From Hortaea werneckii (taxonomy: Eukaryota > Ascomycota > Dothideomycetes > Mycosphaerellales > Teratosphaeriaceae), in assembly GCA_037044905.1 (NCBI GenBank), contig JBAOKB010000077.1, forward strand, positions 124,001 to 188,000: a stretch of 64,000 nucleotides of DNA, written 5' to 3'. Positions 54,104 to 64,000 of this stretch are shown here, one piece after another. Every line of letters starts with the position of its first letter. Positions within the stretch are counted from its first letter, which is position 1. The translations under genes and the position numbers were made by a program. The notes beneath the pieces were generated by a model, which had not been told where the DNA came from, made no database searches, and was given only the letters and a program-made list of their open reading frames with translations.

Positions 54104-55900
54104 ATGAACAGTCTCACTCCCGGGCGGGCCCTCTCCGCCTTCGCAAGACCAACCCGGAACCCATGGATCTGTCGCGAATGTCTACGGACCCGACCACAGC
54201 AGCAGCGTCCCCGTATCCAGCCGAAGACCCAAAGTGCCCGCCTCTCTTACACCTCGACCGTCTACTCGCAAGCCGGCAAGCGCGCCTGGCGCGAACGCAT
54301 CGGCAAGATCCCTCCCAAGCACCGCAAAGTCGCACTCTGGGCGACCGCCGCCTTCGTGACCCTCTGCACCGGCCTCGCCGTCTCCGAACGCGCCCGACAC
54401 GTCTATATCTCGTGCGAGCGCTCCGGGCGCGTAGGGTGGACGCTAGCGCTATGCGTGAACGACTACTATTGGATGATGAAGAAGGACGGGACGGAGCCAA
54501 ACTACCAGGCGCAGCTGAGCGCGTGCCACAAACGCTGTGCGGAGCGCACGCTGGAGGCGATGGAGAAGAATGGGAGTATCTTTATCAAGCTGGGCCAGCA
54601 TCTGAGCAGTTTGAATTATCTGCTGCCGAGCGAGTGGTGTGAGACGTTTGTGCCGCTGCAGGATAAGTGTCCCGTGAGCAGCTACAGCAGTATTGAGGAG
54701 ATGGTGAAGAATGATACGGGGGAGAGCCTGGATGATATGTTTTCCGAGTTCGAGCGACGGCCGATTGGAGCGGCGAGTCTGGCCCAGGTGCATATTGCGC
54801 GGTTGAGGGGGAGCGATGAGAAGGTCGCGGTCAAAGTGCAGCATCCGAGTTTGGACGAGTGGGCGAGATTGGATATTGCGTTGACGAAGTTCACTTTCCG
54901 GACCTTGAAGTACTGGTTCCCGGAATACGATCTCACGTGGTTGAGCGACGAGATGCAGATTTCTTTGCCGAAAGAGCTGGATTTCCGGGAAGAGGGACGG
55001 AATGCGAAGAGGGCGAAGGAGTACTTTTCGAAGCTACCGGAACTACCACTTATCATACCTGATGTGAAGTGGGCAGAGAGGAGGGTACTGGTTATGGAAT
55101 TCATCACCGGCGCACGACCGGATGACCTGGAGTTCCTCGACTCCAACGGCATCGACCGCGACGAAGTCTCCGCCGCGCTCTCACGCGTATTCAACCAGAT
55201 GATCTTCGGCAAAGACGCCCCACTGCATTGCGACCCCCACGGCGGCAACCTCGCCATCAAGCTAAACAACACCAAGCGCCGGCCTCGCAACTTCGACATC
55301 ATCCTCTACGACCACGGCCTATACCGCGACATCCCACCCCAACTCCGCACCGCCTACGCGCACATGTGGCTCGCCGTGCTCAACATGGACGAACCCTCAA
55401 TGCGCAAGTACGCCTACGAAGTCGCCGGGATCGGGGCGGACGAATTCCCCATCTTCGCCTCCGCCATCACGGGCCGGGACTACAAGACGCTCTCGACGCC
55501 CTCGCAAGGCGTGGCCAGCTCGCGCAACGCGGAGGAAAAACGCGCCATCTCCGACGCCCTGGGCCAGGGCCTCATCGAACAGATCGTCTCCCTGCTCGGC
55601 CGCGTGCCCCGCGTCATCCTCCTCATCCTCAAAACTAACGACCTCACCCGCAGTCTGGACGAGAATCTACAGACCCGCAATGGACCCGTGCGGACCTTCA
55701 TGATCCTCGCGCGGTACGCCGCGCGTTGTGTTTTCCAGGAGCAGGTTGATAGGATTAAGGGGAGTTTGGTCTGGCCGGGGAATTTGTTCAGGTATACGGT
55801 TGCGTTGGTGGGGTATGCGCGTGTCGCGTTGAAGTTGAGGGCGTATGAGATGTATCTTAGTGGGCGGCGGCGGTTGGGGTTGGAGGCGAGTGTTATATAG
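54104..55900 (+). CDS. Mitochondrial ABC1/ADCK (UbiB) atypical kinase, Mcp2/Cqd2-like
   Basis: Intronless, 598 aa. The first 60 residues, rich in Arg, Gln, Ser and Thr, look like a mitochondrial presequence, followed by one membrane helix at about 76-94. The UbiB-type domain carries the KxGQ motif (FIKLGQHLSS), an alanine-rich loop (GAASLAQVH) in place of the usual glycine loop, VKVQHPS, LVMEFITG, the catalytic-loop HCDPHGGN and YDHGLYRD for the metal-binding DFG. Yeast relatives at the inner membrane (Mcp2/Cqd2, Cqd1) affect lipid and coenzyme Q distribution. Placement with Mcp2/Cqd2 and ADCK1/5 rather than the Coq8 branch is by general similarity only. Confidence 0.9.
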   Translation: MNSLTPGRALSAFARPTRNPWICRECLRTRPQQQRPRIQPKTQSARLSYTSTVYSQAGKRAWRERIGKIPPKHRKVALWATAAFVTLCTGLAVSERARHVYISCERSGRVGWTLALCVNDYYWMMKKDGTEPNYQAQLSACHKRCAERTLEAMEKNGSIFIKLGQHLSSLNYLLPSEWCETFVPLQDKCPVSSYSSIEEMVKNDTGESLDDMFSEFERRPIGAASLAQVHIARLRGSDEKVAVKVQHPSLDEWARLDIALTKFTFRTLKYWFPEYDLTWLSDEMQISLPKELDFREEGRNAKRAKEYFSKLPELPLIIPDVKWAERRVLVMEFITGARPDDLEFLDSNGIDRDEVSAALSRVFNQMIFGKDAPLHCDPHGGNLAIKLNNTKRRPRNFDIILYDHGLYRDIPPQLRTAYAHMWLAVLNMDEPSMRKYAYEVAGIGADEFPIFASAITGRDYKTLSTPSQGVASSRNAEEKRAISDALGQGLIEQIVSLLGRVPRVILLILKTNDLTRSLDENLQTRNGPVRTFMILARYAARCVFQEQVDRIKGSLVWPGNLFRYTVALVGYARVALKLRAYEMYLSGRRRLGLEASVI

Positions 55901-56382
55901 AAACTACCTTTTTTCTTTTGGAAACCCCTTCCCGTGCACTGCTGCGTCACAATGCTGCTGCCTCTCCTTGTGCTTTGGGATGTTAAGAGGGCCACCATTG
56001 TGGTTTGGTGATAGATGGAGATGGATCTCAGCTTGGAGGGTGGGGATTTGGATTCAACATCAGCGTTGTGTTAATATTTTTCGAAAATGTATATCTCTTT
56101 TATCGTGAACTCACCAAGCGAAGGATCTTCACCTCGCCTTTTAGCCATGTTTACTTTCCGTACGGTAAATGGCTACACAAACGAGACCCTACAGAGGTGT
56201 CATGGTGAGGTGTGCAGATGACGTTACGCAACGAGACAACGACCGGGCAAAACATGGAGCTTTTATGTTGATCGTTCTGCATCGACTGCCTCGCCTCCTA
56301 CGTTCGAGCATTTCTCGTGAATCTTCACAAGAGACATAGCGCAAGAATACTTTTGCACCCACAACCATCTCTGTTGCGTTTA
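55901..56382. other. Intergenic, no gene recognised
   Basis: About 480 nt between the ABC1-family gene and the broken gene at 56383. No features are recognised. Confidence 0.5.
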
Positions 56383-56687
56383 ATGGCTTCCAGCGAGGCT
56401 TCGTGGCCGGCTCTTAATCTCCAACTCGTCGACAAATCATGGGACGTTGACGTTCAAATATTCAATCTCATTGCTGATTTTCTGCGAGATGTCAGTTTTC
56501 CTCCCAGTAGGCAAAGGCCATCTACTAACTCTCCACCTAGCGCTCACATCACACCGCGGCGCAAGTAGCAGCTAGCATCGATGCAATTCTCTTCTCAACA
56601 CGCCGCACTAATACTGCGATGAAGGCCGAAGATCCAGCATCTCTCCTTCTCGAGTTTTGAGAGTTAATCTTCAGGATTGCTGAGCAG

Positions 56688-56723
<36 letters not shown>

Positions 56724-56917
56724 CCACCCTGCCGTGAACGCGCTTGCGACACTGGTATTGGAGCTGAAGAAACTGGACAAAGAGGTGCTTGTTATCTGGG
56801 GACATCCTATCAAGTTATGGTCAGATTTGCCGCTGCTTGGGCCTCAACTAAAGGAGACACGTGAGAGTATGTCTATGGAGGTCTGGGAGCGGAGCAGGCT
56901 TAGAGAGTTGGGTTAAA
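56383..56917 (+). pseudogene. Broken fungal hypothetical gene (DUF3632-like) with poly-C expansion
   Basis: Exon 1, 56383-56490, encodes a 36-residue acidic segment with DKSWDVDVQIFNLIADFLRD. A 50-nt intron with GTCAGT donor and CTAAC branch leads to exon 2 at 56541. The frame continues with HHTAAQVAASIDAIL until TGA at 56658-56660, in a spot (LLLEF-stop-ELIFRIAEQN) where a Trp codon is expected. After AEQN the sequence enters a 32-nt C run, then continues as NHPAVNALATLVLELKKLDK in a frame one base off, ending at 56917. The pattern resembles the DUF3632 family of uncharacterised filamentous fungal proteins. Whether the C-run length is correct is unknown, but the stop stands independently. 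The family assignment is tentative. Confidence 0.6.
56690..56721. repeat. 32-nt poly-C homopolymer inside broken coding sequence
   Basis: Uninterrupted C run within the reading frame of the DUF3632-like pseudogene, between segments that would otherwise be joined by a short proline run. Confidence 0.85.
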
Positions 56918-57545
56918 TACTTAAAGAGATGGAGGTGGTTGATACTTGGGTCATGTAAGGCAAGTTGGAATATCTCACCGAGATGGAAACCAAGAGCTCC
57001 ATTGCACTCTTCTGGACTTCTTATTATCTCCATTTTAAGTTCTTGCCGGGCTTTCTCCCACTTCCGCCTGTGTGCCACCTTGCAGCCTGTGATACATACA
57101 TCGGGTTAAGGACCCTCGACGTGCTCTAGTAATTCTTACGCTACATTAGTATATGGCTATACAAATGTGATAAGTCGCGTCCGTGGTGTCGCGGCAGGGT
57201 GCTTCCCCCAGACGCTCAGAACCAGCAGTGATCCAGGCTTTCCCAGCCGATGTTCCTTTCAAGCTCCGGGCTACGCCGCGGTCCCATCTCGCTACCCCAC
57301 CCGCCCATCACGCTTAATTCACATGGGAAAGGGGAGGGAGCAGCCGAAAAGACGTTTTGGTCGTGACTTCTGATCTACTTTTCACCATCATGAAATGTGA
57401 AGGGCCACGCCGCGTCTGATCGTCCGTTTCTTTTGCCTCAACCCAGCGCACTATCACAGGGTCCCTCACCCCGGGGAAGAACCGAGCTTTCTGCGGATGG
57501 AACTGAGTAGGGACGATCATTTAAATTTACCGAGGTACCAAGATC
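56918..57545. other. Intergenic, possible pseudogene tail
   Basis: About 630 nt. The left part could contain decayed 3' sequence of the preceding pseudogene; the right part is the promoter side of the acyltransferase gene. No intact gene is seen. Confidence 0.45.
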
Positions 57546-59027
57546 ATGAATCCTTCTTCTAGCGAGGGACATTTACTCGGCAATATCGCCACTACAACAA
57601 CAACAACAACCACAACAGAAGACACAAGATACGAAACAACGTCCACCAACCGCAACTCCGCCGATCTGGAAAATGGCTCCCCCGTCTCCCACGCCACTCC
57701 TGCAGCGGGAACATCCCAACAACCCCCCAAACCCAAAGGCCTCGCGCACCTGGACGGCCTGCGCGGCATAGCAGCCTTCATGGTCTACATGGCGCACTGG
57801 GTATCATACTGGTACGAATGCACGACGGGGATCTGCTACGGGTGGGGGTACCAAGACAGCAACCGGCTCTTCGCAACCTTACCCTTCGTGCGGGTATTCT
57901 TCACGGGAGGCAACCCGGCCGTCGCCATCTTCTTCGTGCTGTCGGGATACGTGCTCAGTCTCTCGCCGCTGCGGATGCTGTACCATGAAGTCCCCTTTGC
58001 GTCGTTGCGGAAGACGCTGGTGGCGGCGGGGATCAGACGCCCGTTTAGGTTGTTTATCCCGCCCATTGCGCTTTCGTTGACCATGGCGTTGGCGCTGCAT
58101 TTGCCGTTTGGGTTGGCGCCTTGGACGAGCTGGCCGGAGCCGGAGGCGAATGTGTTTGTTGAGCTGGCGGTTTGGGTGAAGGAGACGACGATTGTGTTGT
58201 CGCCGTTTGTGGATTCGGGGCCCTTTGGACGGTGGTTTCGGTATGATCCGCCTACGTGGACCATCGCGGTGGAGTTCGAAGGCTCGATCGTTGTTTTCGT
58301 CCTTATCGGCCTCGTCAGCTTGATGAGTCCCAGGTTGCGACCTTGGCTGCTACTCGGCACGTGTCTGTTCTTCCTGATTATCTACCAGTGGGCGCTCTCG
58401 ATGTTCGTGGCGGGTGTCCTGCTAGCTATGAACGACATCTACGGACTCGACACGGGCCTCCTGAAAAGACTCACGCCCCAAACCCGCACGGGACTCTTCC
58501 ACGCCCTCTTCTTCGCAGGCTGGTACCTCCTCTCGCAACCGACGGGGATGCGCGAAATCGACCTCGCCCTCCTCACCCCCGGCTGGACCTTCCTCACCTC
58601 CCTCACCCCAGCCTACTACCTCGAATTCTGGCGCTTCTACGAGATCCCCGGCGCGACCATGCTCGTGTACGGCGTGCTCCGCATCCCCTGGCTCCAAGAC
58701 TTCCTCGCCAGCCGACCGCTCCGCTATCTCGGCCGCGTCAGCTTCTCTTTCTACCTTGTGCACATCCCTTTCCTCTGGACGATCGGGGACCGCATCTGTC
58801 GTGTGCTCGGCCGCTACAAGTTCACGGACGAACCGGCGCATTGGTACGATGGCTTGCTGGCGATTCCCGACGTTGGACCCGTGGGTCTGACGGCCGGGTT
58901 TGTGGTCAGTCAGGCGATCATTATCCCGATGAATTTGGCGTTGGGCGAGGTGGGGACTAGGTGGCTGGATCAGCCGAGTGTGAAGGTGGGAAGGTGGGTT
59001 GTTGAGAGGGTTGGGTTCTTGAGATGA
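57546..59027 (+). CDS. Acyltransferase-3 family membrane protein
   Basis: Intronless, 493 aa. The first 70 residues are Thr/Ser/Asn-rich, including a (ACA/ACC)n threonine run from an ACA-type repeat at about 57592-57620. The rest is a polytopic membrane domain of the acyltransferase 3 family. It begins with GLAHLDGLRGIAAFMVYMAHW, the usual entry with its conserved Asp-Gly-Leu-Arg-Gly and His, and includes FFVLSGYVLS. Near the C-terminus is RPLRYLGRVSFSFYLVHIPF, another family landmark. These proteins transfer acyl groups to diverse substrates, including sugars and sterols; I cannot tell which here. No biosynthetic cluster surrounds it. Confidence 0.9.
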   Translation: MNPSSSEGHLLGNIATTTTTTTTTEDTRYETTSTNRNSADLENGSPVSHATPAAGTSQQPPKPKGLAHLDGLRGIAAFMVYMAHWVSYWYECTTGICYGWGYQDSNRLFATLPFVRVFFTGGNPAVAIFFVLSGYVLSLSPLRMLYHEVPFASLRKTLVAAGIRRPFRLFIPPIALSLTMALALHLPFGLAPWTSWPEPEANVFVELAVWVKETTIVLSPFVDSGPFGRWFRYDPPTWTIAVEFEGSIVVFVLIGLVSLMSPRLRPWLLLGTCLFFLIIYQWALSMFVAGVLLAMNDIYGLDTGLLKRLTPQTRTGLFHALFFAGWYLLSQPTGMREIDLALLTPGWTFLTSLTPAYYLEFWRFYEIPGATMLVYGVLRIPWLQDFLASRPLRYLGRVSFSFYLVHIPFLWTIGDRICRVLGRYKFTDEPAHWYDGLLAIPDVGPVGLTAGFVVSQAIIIPMNLALGEVGTRWLDQPSVKVGRWVVERVGFLR

Positions 59028-59395
59028 GGAGGGATTACTGAACGCTTGTAGAACATTTCTCACCTTCGTCCGCTGATGGAAAAATGCTTAATTTCTCTTG
59101 CTCTTCCGCTTCGAATACCGCTTTCACGTGACCATTGATCAAGATAGTAGAGAGCCTTCCATCTAGTCCTGCTGGGATTTGGAACTAGATCCTACGGAAG
59201 GCGTTGTCGCGTTTCGGGTCAATATCGCCACTGCATCCCAGCCCGTGAATCCAAAACTTGAGAGAAGAACGCAGAGGACCGAGAGGAAGCTCCACAATGG
59301 TTTCGGGCATAGCATCCCTGCAACTGCATTCCTTCCGAAGCACCTGTGTCTGGAGGACGTTGCTATTATGAGAAGAAAAGGACAGAGAGCTTGTC
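59028..59395. other. Convergent 3' region
   Basis: About 370 nt between the stop codons of the acyltransferase gene (+) and the LURP-like gene (-). No gene is seen. Confidence 0.55.
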
Positions 59396-60193
59396 TTAAC
59401 CATACGGTCTGCCGCCAACAACAATTCCGGCATTGGTCCAAGTCCCTGCATTCTTCGCCCGAGCCATCTTCAACAGAATCATACTAATCACCACCAACGC
59501 CGCTATCTCCGCCCGTTCACCCAATTGCATTCTCCAGTGGATCTCGCCCGCTTTCTGCCCAGCTAGACCGACACCGCACTGGGTATACACCGCGACCACC
59601 GCCTCCGAGCTTTCGTCCACCAGCTTGAAATGTCTCGATGAAAACCGCGAGGCGCCCAGATGCGACTCGTGCGTTCTCATCCAAAACAACTTTCTTCTTT
59701 CCAACTTCCCGGCGTCCTTGCCTTCGTCTCCGCTGCTGCATAAAGTCTCGAAGCGCCAGAATGGACTGTCTCTGAAGAAGGAGAAAAGCTTGCCGCCTTC
59801 GCTCGCTTGCCGTACTGTATCCCATTCTTCATCGCCGCGAGGATGCCTCTGGCTGCCGACGTAAAGGCTAAAGTCCTTTTGGAACTTGGTGAATGCGGCC
59901 TGGGCGAGCTGGGGACCGCTGGCGTCGTAGCCGCCGTAGACTATCATGTCCGGGTAGTCCAGTTGGTGGTACCGGCCGATGTAGTAGAGTTGATTGTTGT
60001 TGGAGAGGACGTTGAGACCACCATTTAGCGTGGAATAAATCTCATACGTGCGCATGTCGGAGATCGAGGCGCTCGGGGCCTTTGGAATCTGCGCATTCTC
60101 ACCACTGATGTTGGTAGGTCGTGCACTGGAATTCGCTGATGAGCTGTAAGTGGGAGGTCTGTCGAGAGACAGAATATCCTTGTTGGAAATCAT
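59396..60193 (-). CDS. Hypothetical protein, probable LURP-one/tubby-like fold
   Basis: Intronless, 265 aa. The first 45 residues are Ser/Pro-rich. The remainder has alternating hydrophobic and polar strands (YEIYSTLNGGLNVLSNNNQLYYIGRY, FWRFETLCSS, RHFKLVDESSEAVVAVYTQ), followed by a hydrophobic helix (EIAALVVISMILLKMARAKN) near the end. Beta-strands followed by a central C-terminal helix are what I would expect for the tubby C-terminal-like/LURP-one superfamily, which many filamentous fungal hypothetical proteins share. The call rests on layout, not on a motif. Function is unknown. It diverges from PalA. Confidence 0.65.
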   Translation of the reverse strand: MISNKDILSLDRPPTYSSSANSSARPTNISGENAQIPKAPSASISDMRTYEIYSTLNGGLNVLSNNNQLYYIGRYHQLDYPDMIVYGGYDASGPQLAQAAFTKFQKDFSLYVGSQRHPRGDEEWDTVRQASEGGKLFSFFRDSPFWRFETLCSSGDEGKDAGKLERRKLFWMRTHESHLGASRFSSRHFKLVDESSEAVVAVYTQCGVGLAGQKAGEIHWRMQLGERAEIAALVVISMILLKMARAKNAGTWTNAGIVVGGRPYG

Positions 60194-60887
60194 TAGAAAA
60201 AGGTCAAGGCGACGAAAAGAGCAATACTAGACAAGATGGAACCATCGTGCACATTAAATTGTAAACATATCTGCACGACCCGCTCTCACGTTGGGCTTGC
60301 TAGATCAATCGTCAATGCTGTGACTGCGCCTCTTCCTCTTCCCCGGTCGTACTGCGGACGCTGCAGGGTAGCATCATGTTGTCGACCCATGTGAATCCAA
60401 ATGCAAGGTTAAGAGCCACCGAAGCAGTAGTCTTCTCGGCCACTGCAACAGTGCGAGAGAATCAAAGACTGGCAGACATGAGGTATATATATGGCGGATG
60501 GAGTGTGGAAGAGTAAGCTCAAAGCGGCTGCTCTTATTGGCCAATTACATTCGCGGCCGGCATACAAATTCACAAGGACGACCCTTCAAGTTCCTGTCAA
60601 CTGTGCTGTGCTTCTGCTGCCGGCCGCCCCGCGACGCACGAGCCAATGATGCACACCTGCACATCATTTGAGGTGAGATGCAATCAACAGACCCCACTAC
60701 CTCCGTAAGTACTCTCGCCAACGACGCAACTACATAGTACGAACCAAGACGGTCGACAGACAATATACGGTTCTGATCGCTTCTTCACCTTCTCCAGCAA
60801 CCCTCATCCTCTCCCCCTCCCTCCCACGCCCAAGAGCTTCCCTCCACGCTGGCCGCCTCTGCCGAACTCAGTTGGACCACGCTCACC
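60194..60887. promoter_or_regulatory. Divergent promoter region of LURP-like and PalA genes
   Basis: About 690 nt between start codons. ATTGGCCAAT at 60536-60545 is a perfect palindrome made of two opposed CCAAT boxes. I did not see an exact PacC site (GCCARG) in it by eye. Confidence 0.5.
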
Positions 60888-63657
60888 ATGGCGTCGGGTG
60901 GGAACATTCTCGCCATCCCATTCCGCCGCACGCATTCTCTCCGCCTCAGCGACGCCATCAAGTCCTACATTAGCACCAAGTACGATCAGCATCCGGCCAC
61001 TTTCCAACATGACCTGGAAATTATCGACCAGCTCCGCAAGGACGCCGTCGTGAGCTTGGAGGCGCACAGCAGCGGAGTGCGAAAGCTCCAGGGCTACGCG
61101 GCGCAACTAGTATGGATGGGTGGGAAGTTTCCTGTTGATGTAAGTGGAGCAAGATCCCCAATAATAAAGTAGCCCGTACTGCGTTGTGAGACGGCTCCGG
61201 TGGAAGTGGTTTTGGCTGACGATCATGCTTGGAATGAAGTAGATAGGTGCCGACTTCACCTGGTTCCCTTCGCTCGGCTACCATTCGCACCACCCACAGA
61301 CCGAGAACAATCTCCGCTTCGAGCTGGCCAACATTGTCTTTAACCTCGCAGCCATGTACTCCCAACTTGCCCTGTCGTCGAATCGAGCGACCGCTGATGG
61401 ACTCAAGACTGCCGCGAGTAACTTCTGCATGGCCGCCGGCGTGATACAGCATCTAAAGACATCTATTCTACCGGAGCTGAGAAATGCAGCTCCTCCTGAA
61501 GATATGGATACTCTGACACTGGAAAGCTTAGAGTGCTTAATGCTGGCGCAAGCCCAGGAGTGCTTCTGGCAGAAGGCCGTCAAGGACGGTCTAAAGGATG
61601 CCTCCATTGCGAAGTTGGCCACCAAAGTCTCAGACCTTTATTCCGAGGCGGGCGATTGGGCTGTGAAATCCGCTTCGATAACGTCCGAGTGGATCCACCA
61701 TATCAACGCCAAACACCACCACTTTGCTGCCGCAGCTCAATACCGTGCCGCATGTGACTGCCTGGAGAAGCGCAAATATGGCGAGGAAGTTGCTCGCCTG
61801 CGCGATGCATTAAACTGTGTCAACGTGGCGCTCAAGGAGCCCAAGGTCAATCGCGCAGTGACGTCCGATCTGCAAGGCTTGAAATATAGGGTACAGGAGG
61901 ATCTTAAGCGCGCGGAGAAAGACAACGACACTATTTACCTTATCCCTGAGCCTCCCAAATCCGAGTTACGTGTTCTTGATCGAGCAAGCATGGTCGCCTC
62001 TAGAATACCACCGGAGCTGGCGAAGAGCCAGGAGCTTTTATCCGACCCTCGAGGAGAACTGGGAAAGCCGCTATTTGCTAAGCTGGTTCCATATGCGGTC
62101 CATGTCGCTGCGTCTATCTATGCTGACCGAAGAGATCGCTTGGTTGGCAATACCCTCGTCGCGGAGTATGAAGCGATGACGCAACGAATACACGAACTGC
62201 TCTCATCTCTAAGCCTTCCAGGAAGCTTGCAAGCTCTCGAGAAACCACTTGGTCTTCCCCCGGGGCTCGCAAGCCATGCTGAGGAAGTGCGCCAGGCGAA
62301 CGGGGTTCAGAGGCTACACGCCACGATTGGTGACACGGAGAAATTGAAAGCTTCGACGCGGGTGCTGTACCAAGAAGGGCTGGACCTGCTACGAACAGAA
62401 GCTGGGGAAGACGAGGCAAGCCGACGGAAGTATGGCACCGACCGTTGGAATCGTACGCCGGCTAAAGATGGCATGCCAAAGCTGTACAAGCAGGTCGAAG
62501 ACATCCAGGGATATTTGCAGCAGGCGGACAACTCCGATCAGATGGTACAGGAGCGTCTACGGCAGAACGAGTCTCTTATTAGGTTACTAGGCGGCACTAA
62601 CAGAGACCTGGAGGACTTCGTCCCGTCAAGTCGGAGAGCGACGATGACTGCCAAGGTTGAGCGGGAGGCCAACCAGCTGCGAGGTTGTCTAAACGAAGTC
62701 TCCCGCTTGGAAGCTAGAAGGAAGAGAAAAGTCGAGCAGTTGAGGACAAAAGCCAAAGAGGATGATGTGAGCTCTGATCTCCTTCGGGAGGCCGGGCGGC
62801 TGGAACGTGAGTATCCGATGCAACCCGTGAGCGCGGGACAATTCGAGGCACTTTTCGACGAGCGTCTCAACCGCTACCAGGTGGATGAAGAGGAATTGAA
62901 GAAGGAAGAGGCCGAGCAAGAGAAACTCCTGACCCGAATACGCGAAGCGAACTCGACGTTCCAAGCCGTGAAGAAGGGCGACACCAGCTCGCGCGAGCGC
63001 GAGCAGGCCCTGCAAGATCTCGAGAACGCGCATATGACGTACAAACAAGTGATGCGGGACCTGGAGACGGGGCGGAAATTCTACAACGACCTCGCAGCCA
63101 TCGTGACCCGGTTCCGCGACGAATGCCGCAACTTTGTCTACACGCGGCGGTCGGAGGCGCAGGTGCTCGAGGCGGACCTGAGCACGAGTATGGAAGGCAT
63201 GCGGATCCAGGAGCAGACGCAGAATCAGCTCCGAGCGGAGAAGGAAGCCCAGCAGGCTGCGCAGCAGAGACAAGCGCGCGGCTTTAACGCCGGAGGCGGT
63301 AGCGGCAGTAATGCACCGTCAGGAGGCAGCACGAGAAGTCCTACGTCCCCGAGCAGCGGCAGCGAGTCTACCGCGACGCCGATGGCGGCCCCGATGCCGC
63401 AGCGGCCGGCGCAGGCCCAACAGCCCCCGGCTGTCGTGGGCTTGCAGACCCCGCAGATCCCGCAGCAGACGACGTGGCAGGAAGGCATGCCGATCGTGTT
63501 CGGGGGACAGCAGGGCAATGCGACAGCGGGAGCTGGCGGCGGCGGCGGCGGCGTCGTCGGGGGTGAGCGACAGCATGTCAACGGCGCGGCTGCGGGGAGT
63601 CCGGAAAAGCAGCAGACGTGGGATCCGAGTCAAGGGTTGAAATTCATGCCGCGGTGA
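60888..63657 (+). CDS. palA: pH-response regulator PalA/Rim20 (BRO1 domain)
   Basis: Two exons, 60888-61139 and 61243-63657, with a 103-nt intron, encode 888 aa. PalA/Rim20 is a Bro1-family adaptor that binds ESCRT-III (Vps32/Snf7) and the PacC/Rim101 transcription factor to allow its ambient-pH processing. The Bro1 domain covers about residues 1-360, with NILAIPFRRTHSLRL, DFTWFPSLGY, NLRFELANIVFNLAAMYSQLA and KHHHFAAAAQYRAACDCLEK. A long coiled-coil V domain follows to about residue 750 (YXXL-type ligand site region). The C-terminal 110 residues are rich in Gly, Gln, Ser and Pro. Length is typical for PalA, and shorter Bro1/Vps31 alternatives lack this tail order. Confidence 0.95.
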
Positions 63658-64000
63658 AAATAAAGATGGGAGGGAGGGAGTTTTTGGGCGTGGCGGGAGG
63701 GAAAATAATGTGAGGAATTCGGGGTCTGTTGCCTGCTTTCGTGTGATGGTTGAGCGATCTTGTGGGATGGGGTGTCTTCCATGGAGGACGATGTTGATCG
63801 TCTACGGCGAGCAGCCAGATGTTATGCTCGAAAGCAGATCGAGAGGCCCTTCCCAAAAATCTTCCAGTGACGAGGTTTGTCTTTGGGAAATCATGGCATC
63901 CAGCTTATATTAGGTATCAAACATCGGTACAGCCCAAATGTAAAGTTAGAAAGCTGAAAGGATTTAAGTCATGTGAGAGAGACTGATGTCGAAAAAACCT
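63658..64000. other. PalA 3' region to window edge
   Basis: About 340 nt containing the PalA 3' UTR. No further gene is recognised before the window ends. Confidence 0.5.

Noticed and set aside
1..64000. CRISPR arrays, rRNA or tRNA genes
   Set aside because: No regularly spaced palindromic repeats, rRNA-like sequence or convincing tRNA A/B boxes were seen by eye. Covariance-model searches would be needed to exclude tRNAs.

Overview
The window is chromosomal DNA from a filamentous ascomycete (Pezizomycotina). The evidence is short spliceosomal introns of about 50-240 nt with GT..AG ends and CTAAC/CTGAC-like branch sites, moderate-to-high GC content, dense genes on both strands, and fungal-type families: a PalA/Rim20 pH-signalling protein, a casein kinase I ending in Cys-Cys, GH92 mannosidase, DUF6604- and DUF3632-like proteins, and 2EXR/F-box proteins. 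A dothideomycete is my best guess, but only a weak inference. I see no prokaryotic genes, virus, CRISPR array, rRNA or recognisable tRNA.

Layout. 0.5-4 kb: DRE2 (-) and a secreted histidine-phosphatase-like protein (+). 5-10.5 kb: casein kinase I (+) and an aquaporin with a long N-terminal tail (-), separated by 2 kb of simple sequence that includes a 45-G run. 11.6-14.2 kb: ERG28 (-) and HEM2 (+) diverge from a promoter with a tandemly duplicated CCAAT element. 14.6-17.2 kb: a large, probably disordered protein. 18.4-23.4 kb: alanine-glyoxylate aminotransferase (-), VPS29 (+, with a 15-nt microexon), and a 2EXR/F-box-like gene (-). 23.4-28.0 kb: a gene-poor island with a 20-bp minisatellite. 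28-31.6 kb: a royal-jelly/yellow-like secreted protein, a kinase-like protein and a small hypothetical. 32.3-36.4 kb: chorismate synthase, UBC9 and the PSST subunit of complex I. 37-41 kb: GH92 mannosidase and a membrane-anchored J-protein. 41.2-44.2 kb: a DUF6604 pseudogene. 45.2-50.9 kb: a Sec14-like/RhoGAP protein and asparagine synthetase. 51.8-56 kb: VDAC porin and a mitochondrial ABC1/UbiB kinase-like protein. 56.4-57 kb: a second broken gene. 57.5-63.7 kb: an acyltransferase-3 protein, a LURP/tubby-like protein and PalA.

Most genes are single-copy housekeeping genes. Mitochondrial functions recur: Fe-S assembly, complex I, VDAC, a UbiB-type kinase, a J-protein, and possibly a mitochondrial aminotransferase form. 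There is no operon-like or secondary-metabolite cluster.

I did not find a convincing new multi-gene system. The most unusual signals are four G/C homopolymers of 24-45 nt, two of them associated with decayed genes; the duplicated CCAAT element between heme and sterol genes; and an aminotransferase whose presequence-like extension has no AUG. Splice models were made by eye from sequence, reading-frame continuity and remembered family patterns, without alignments or RNA data.
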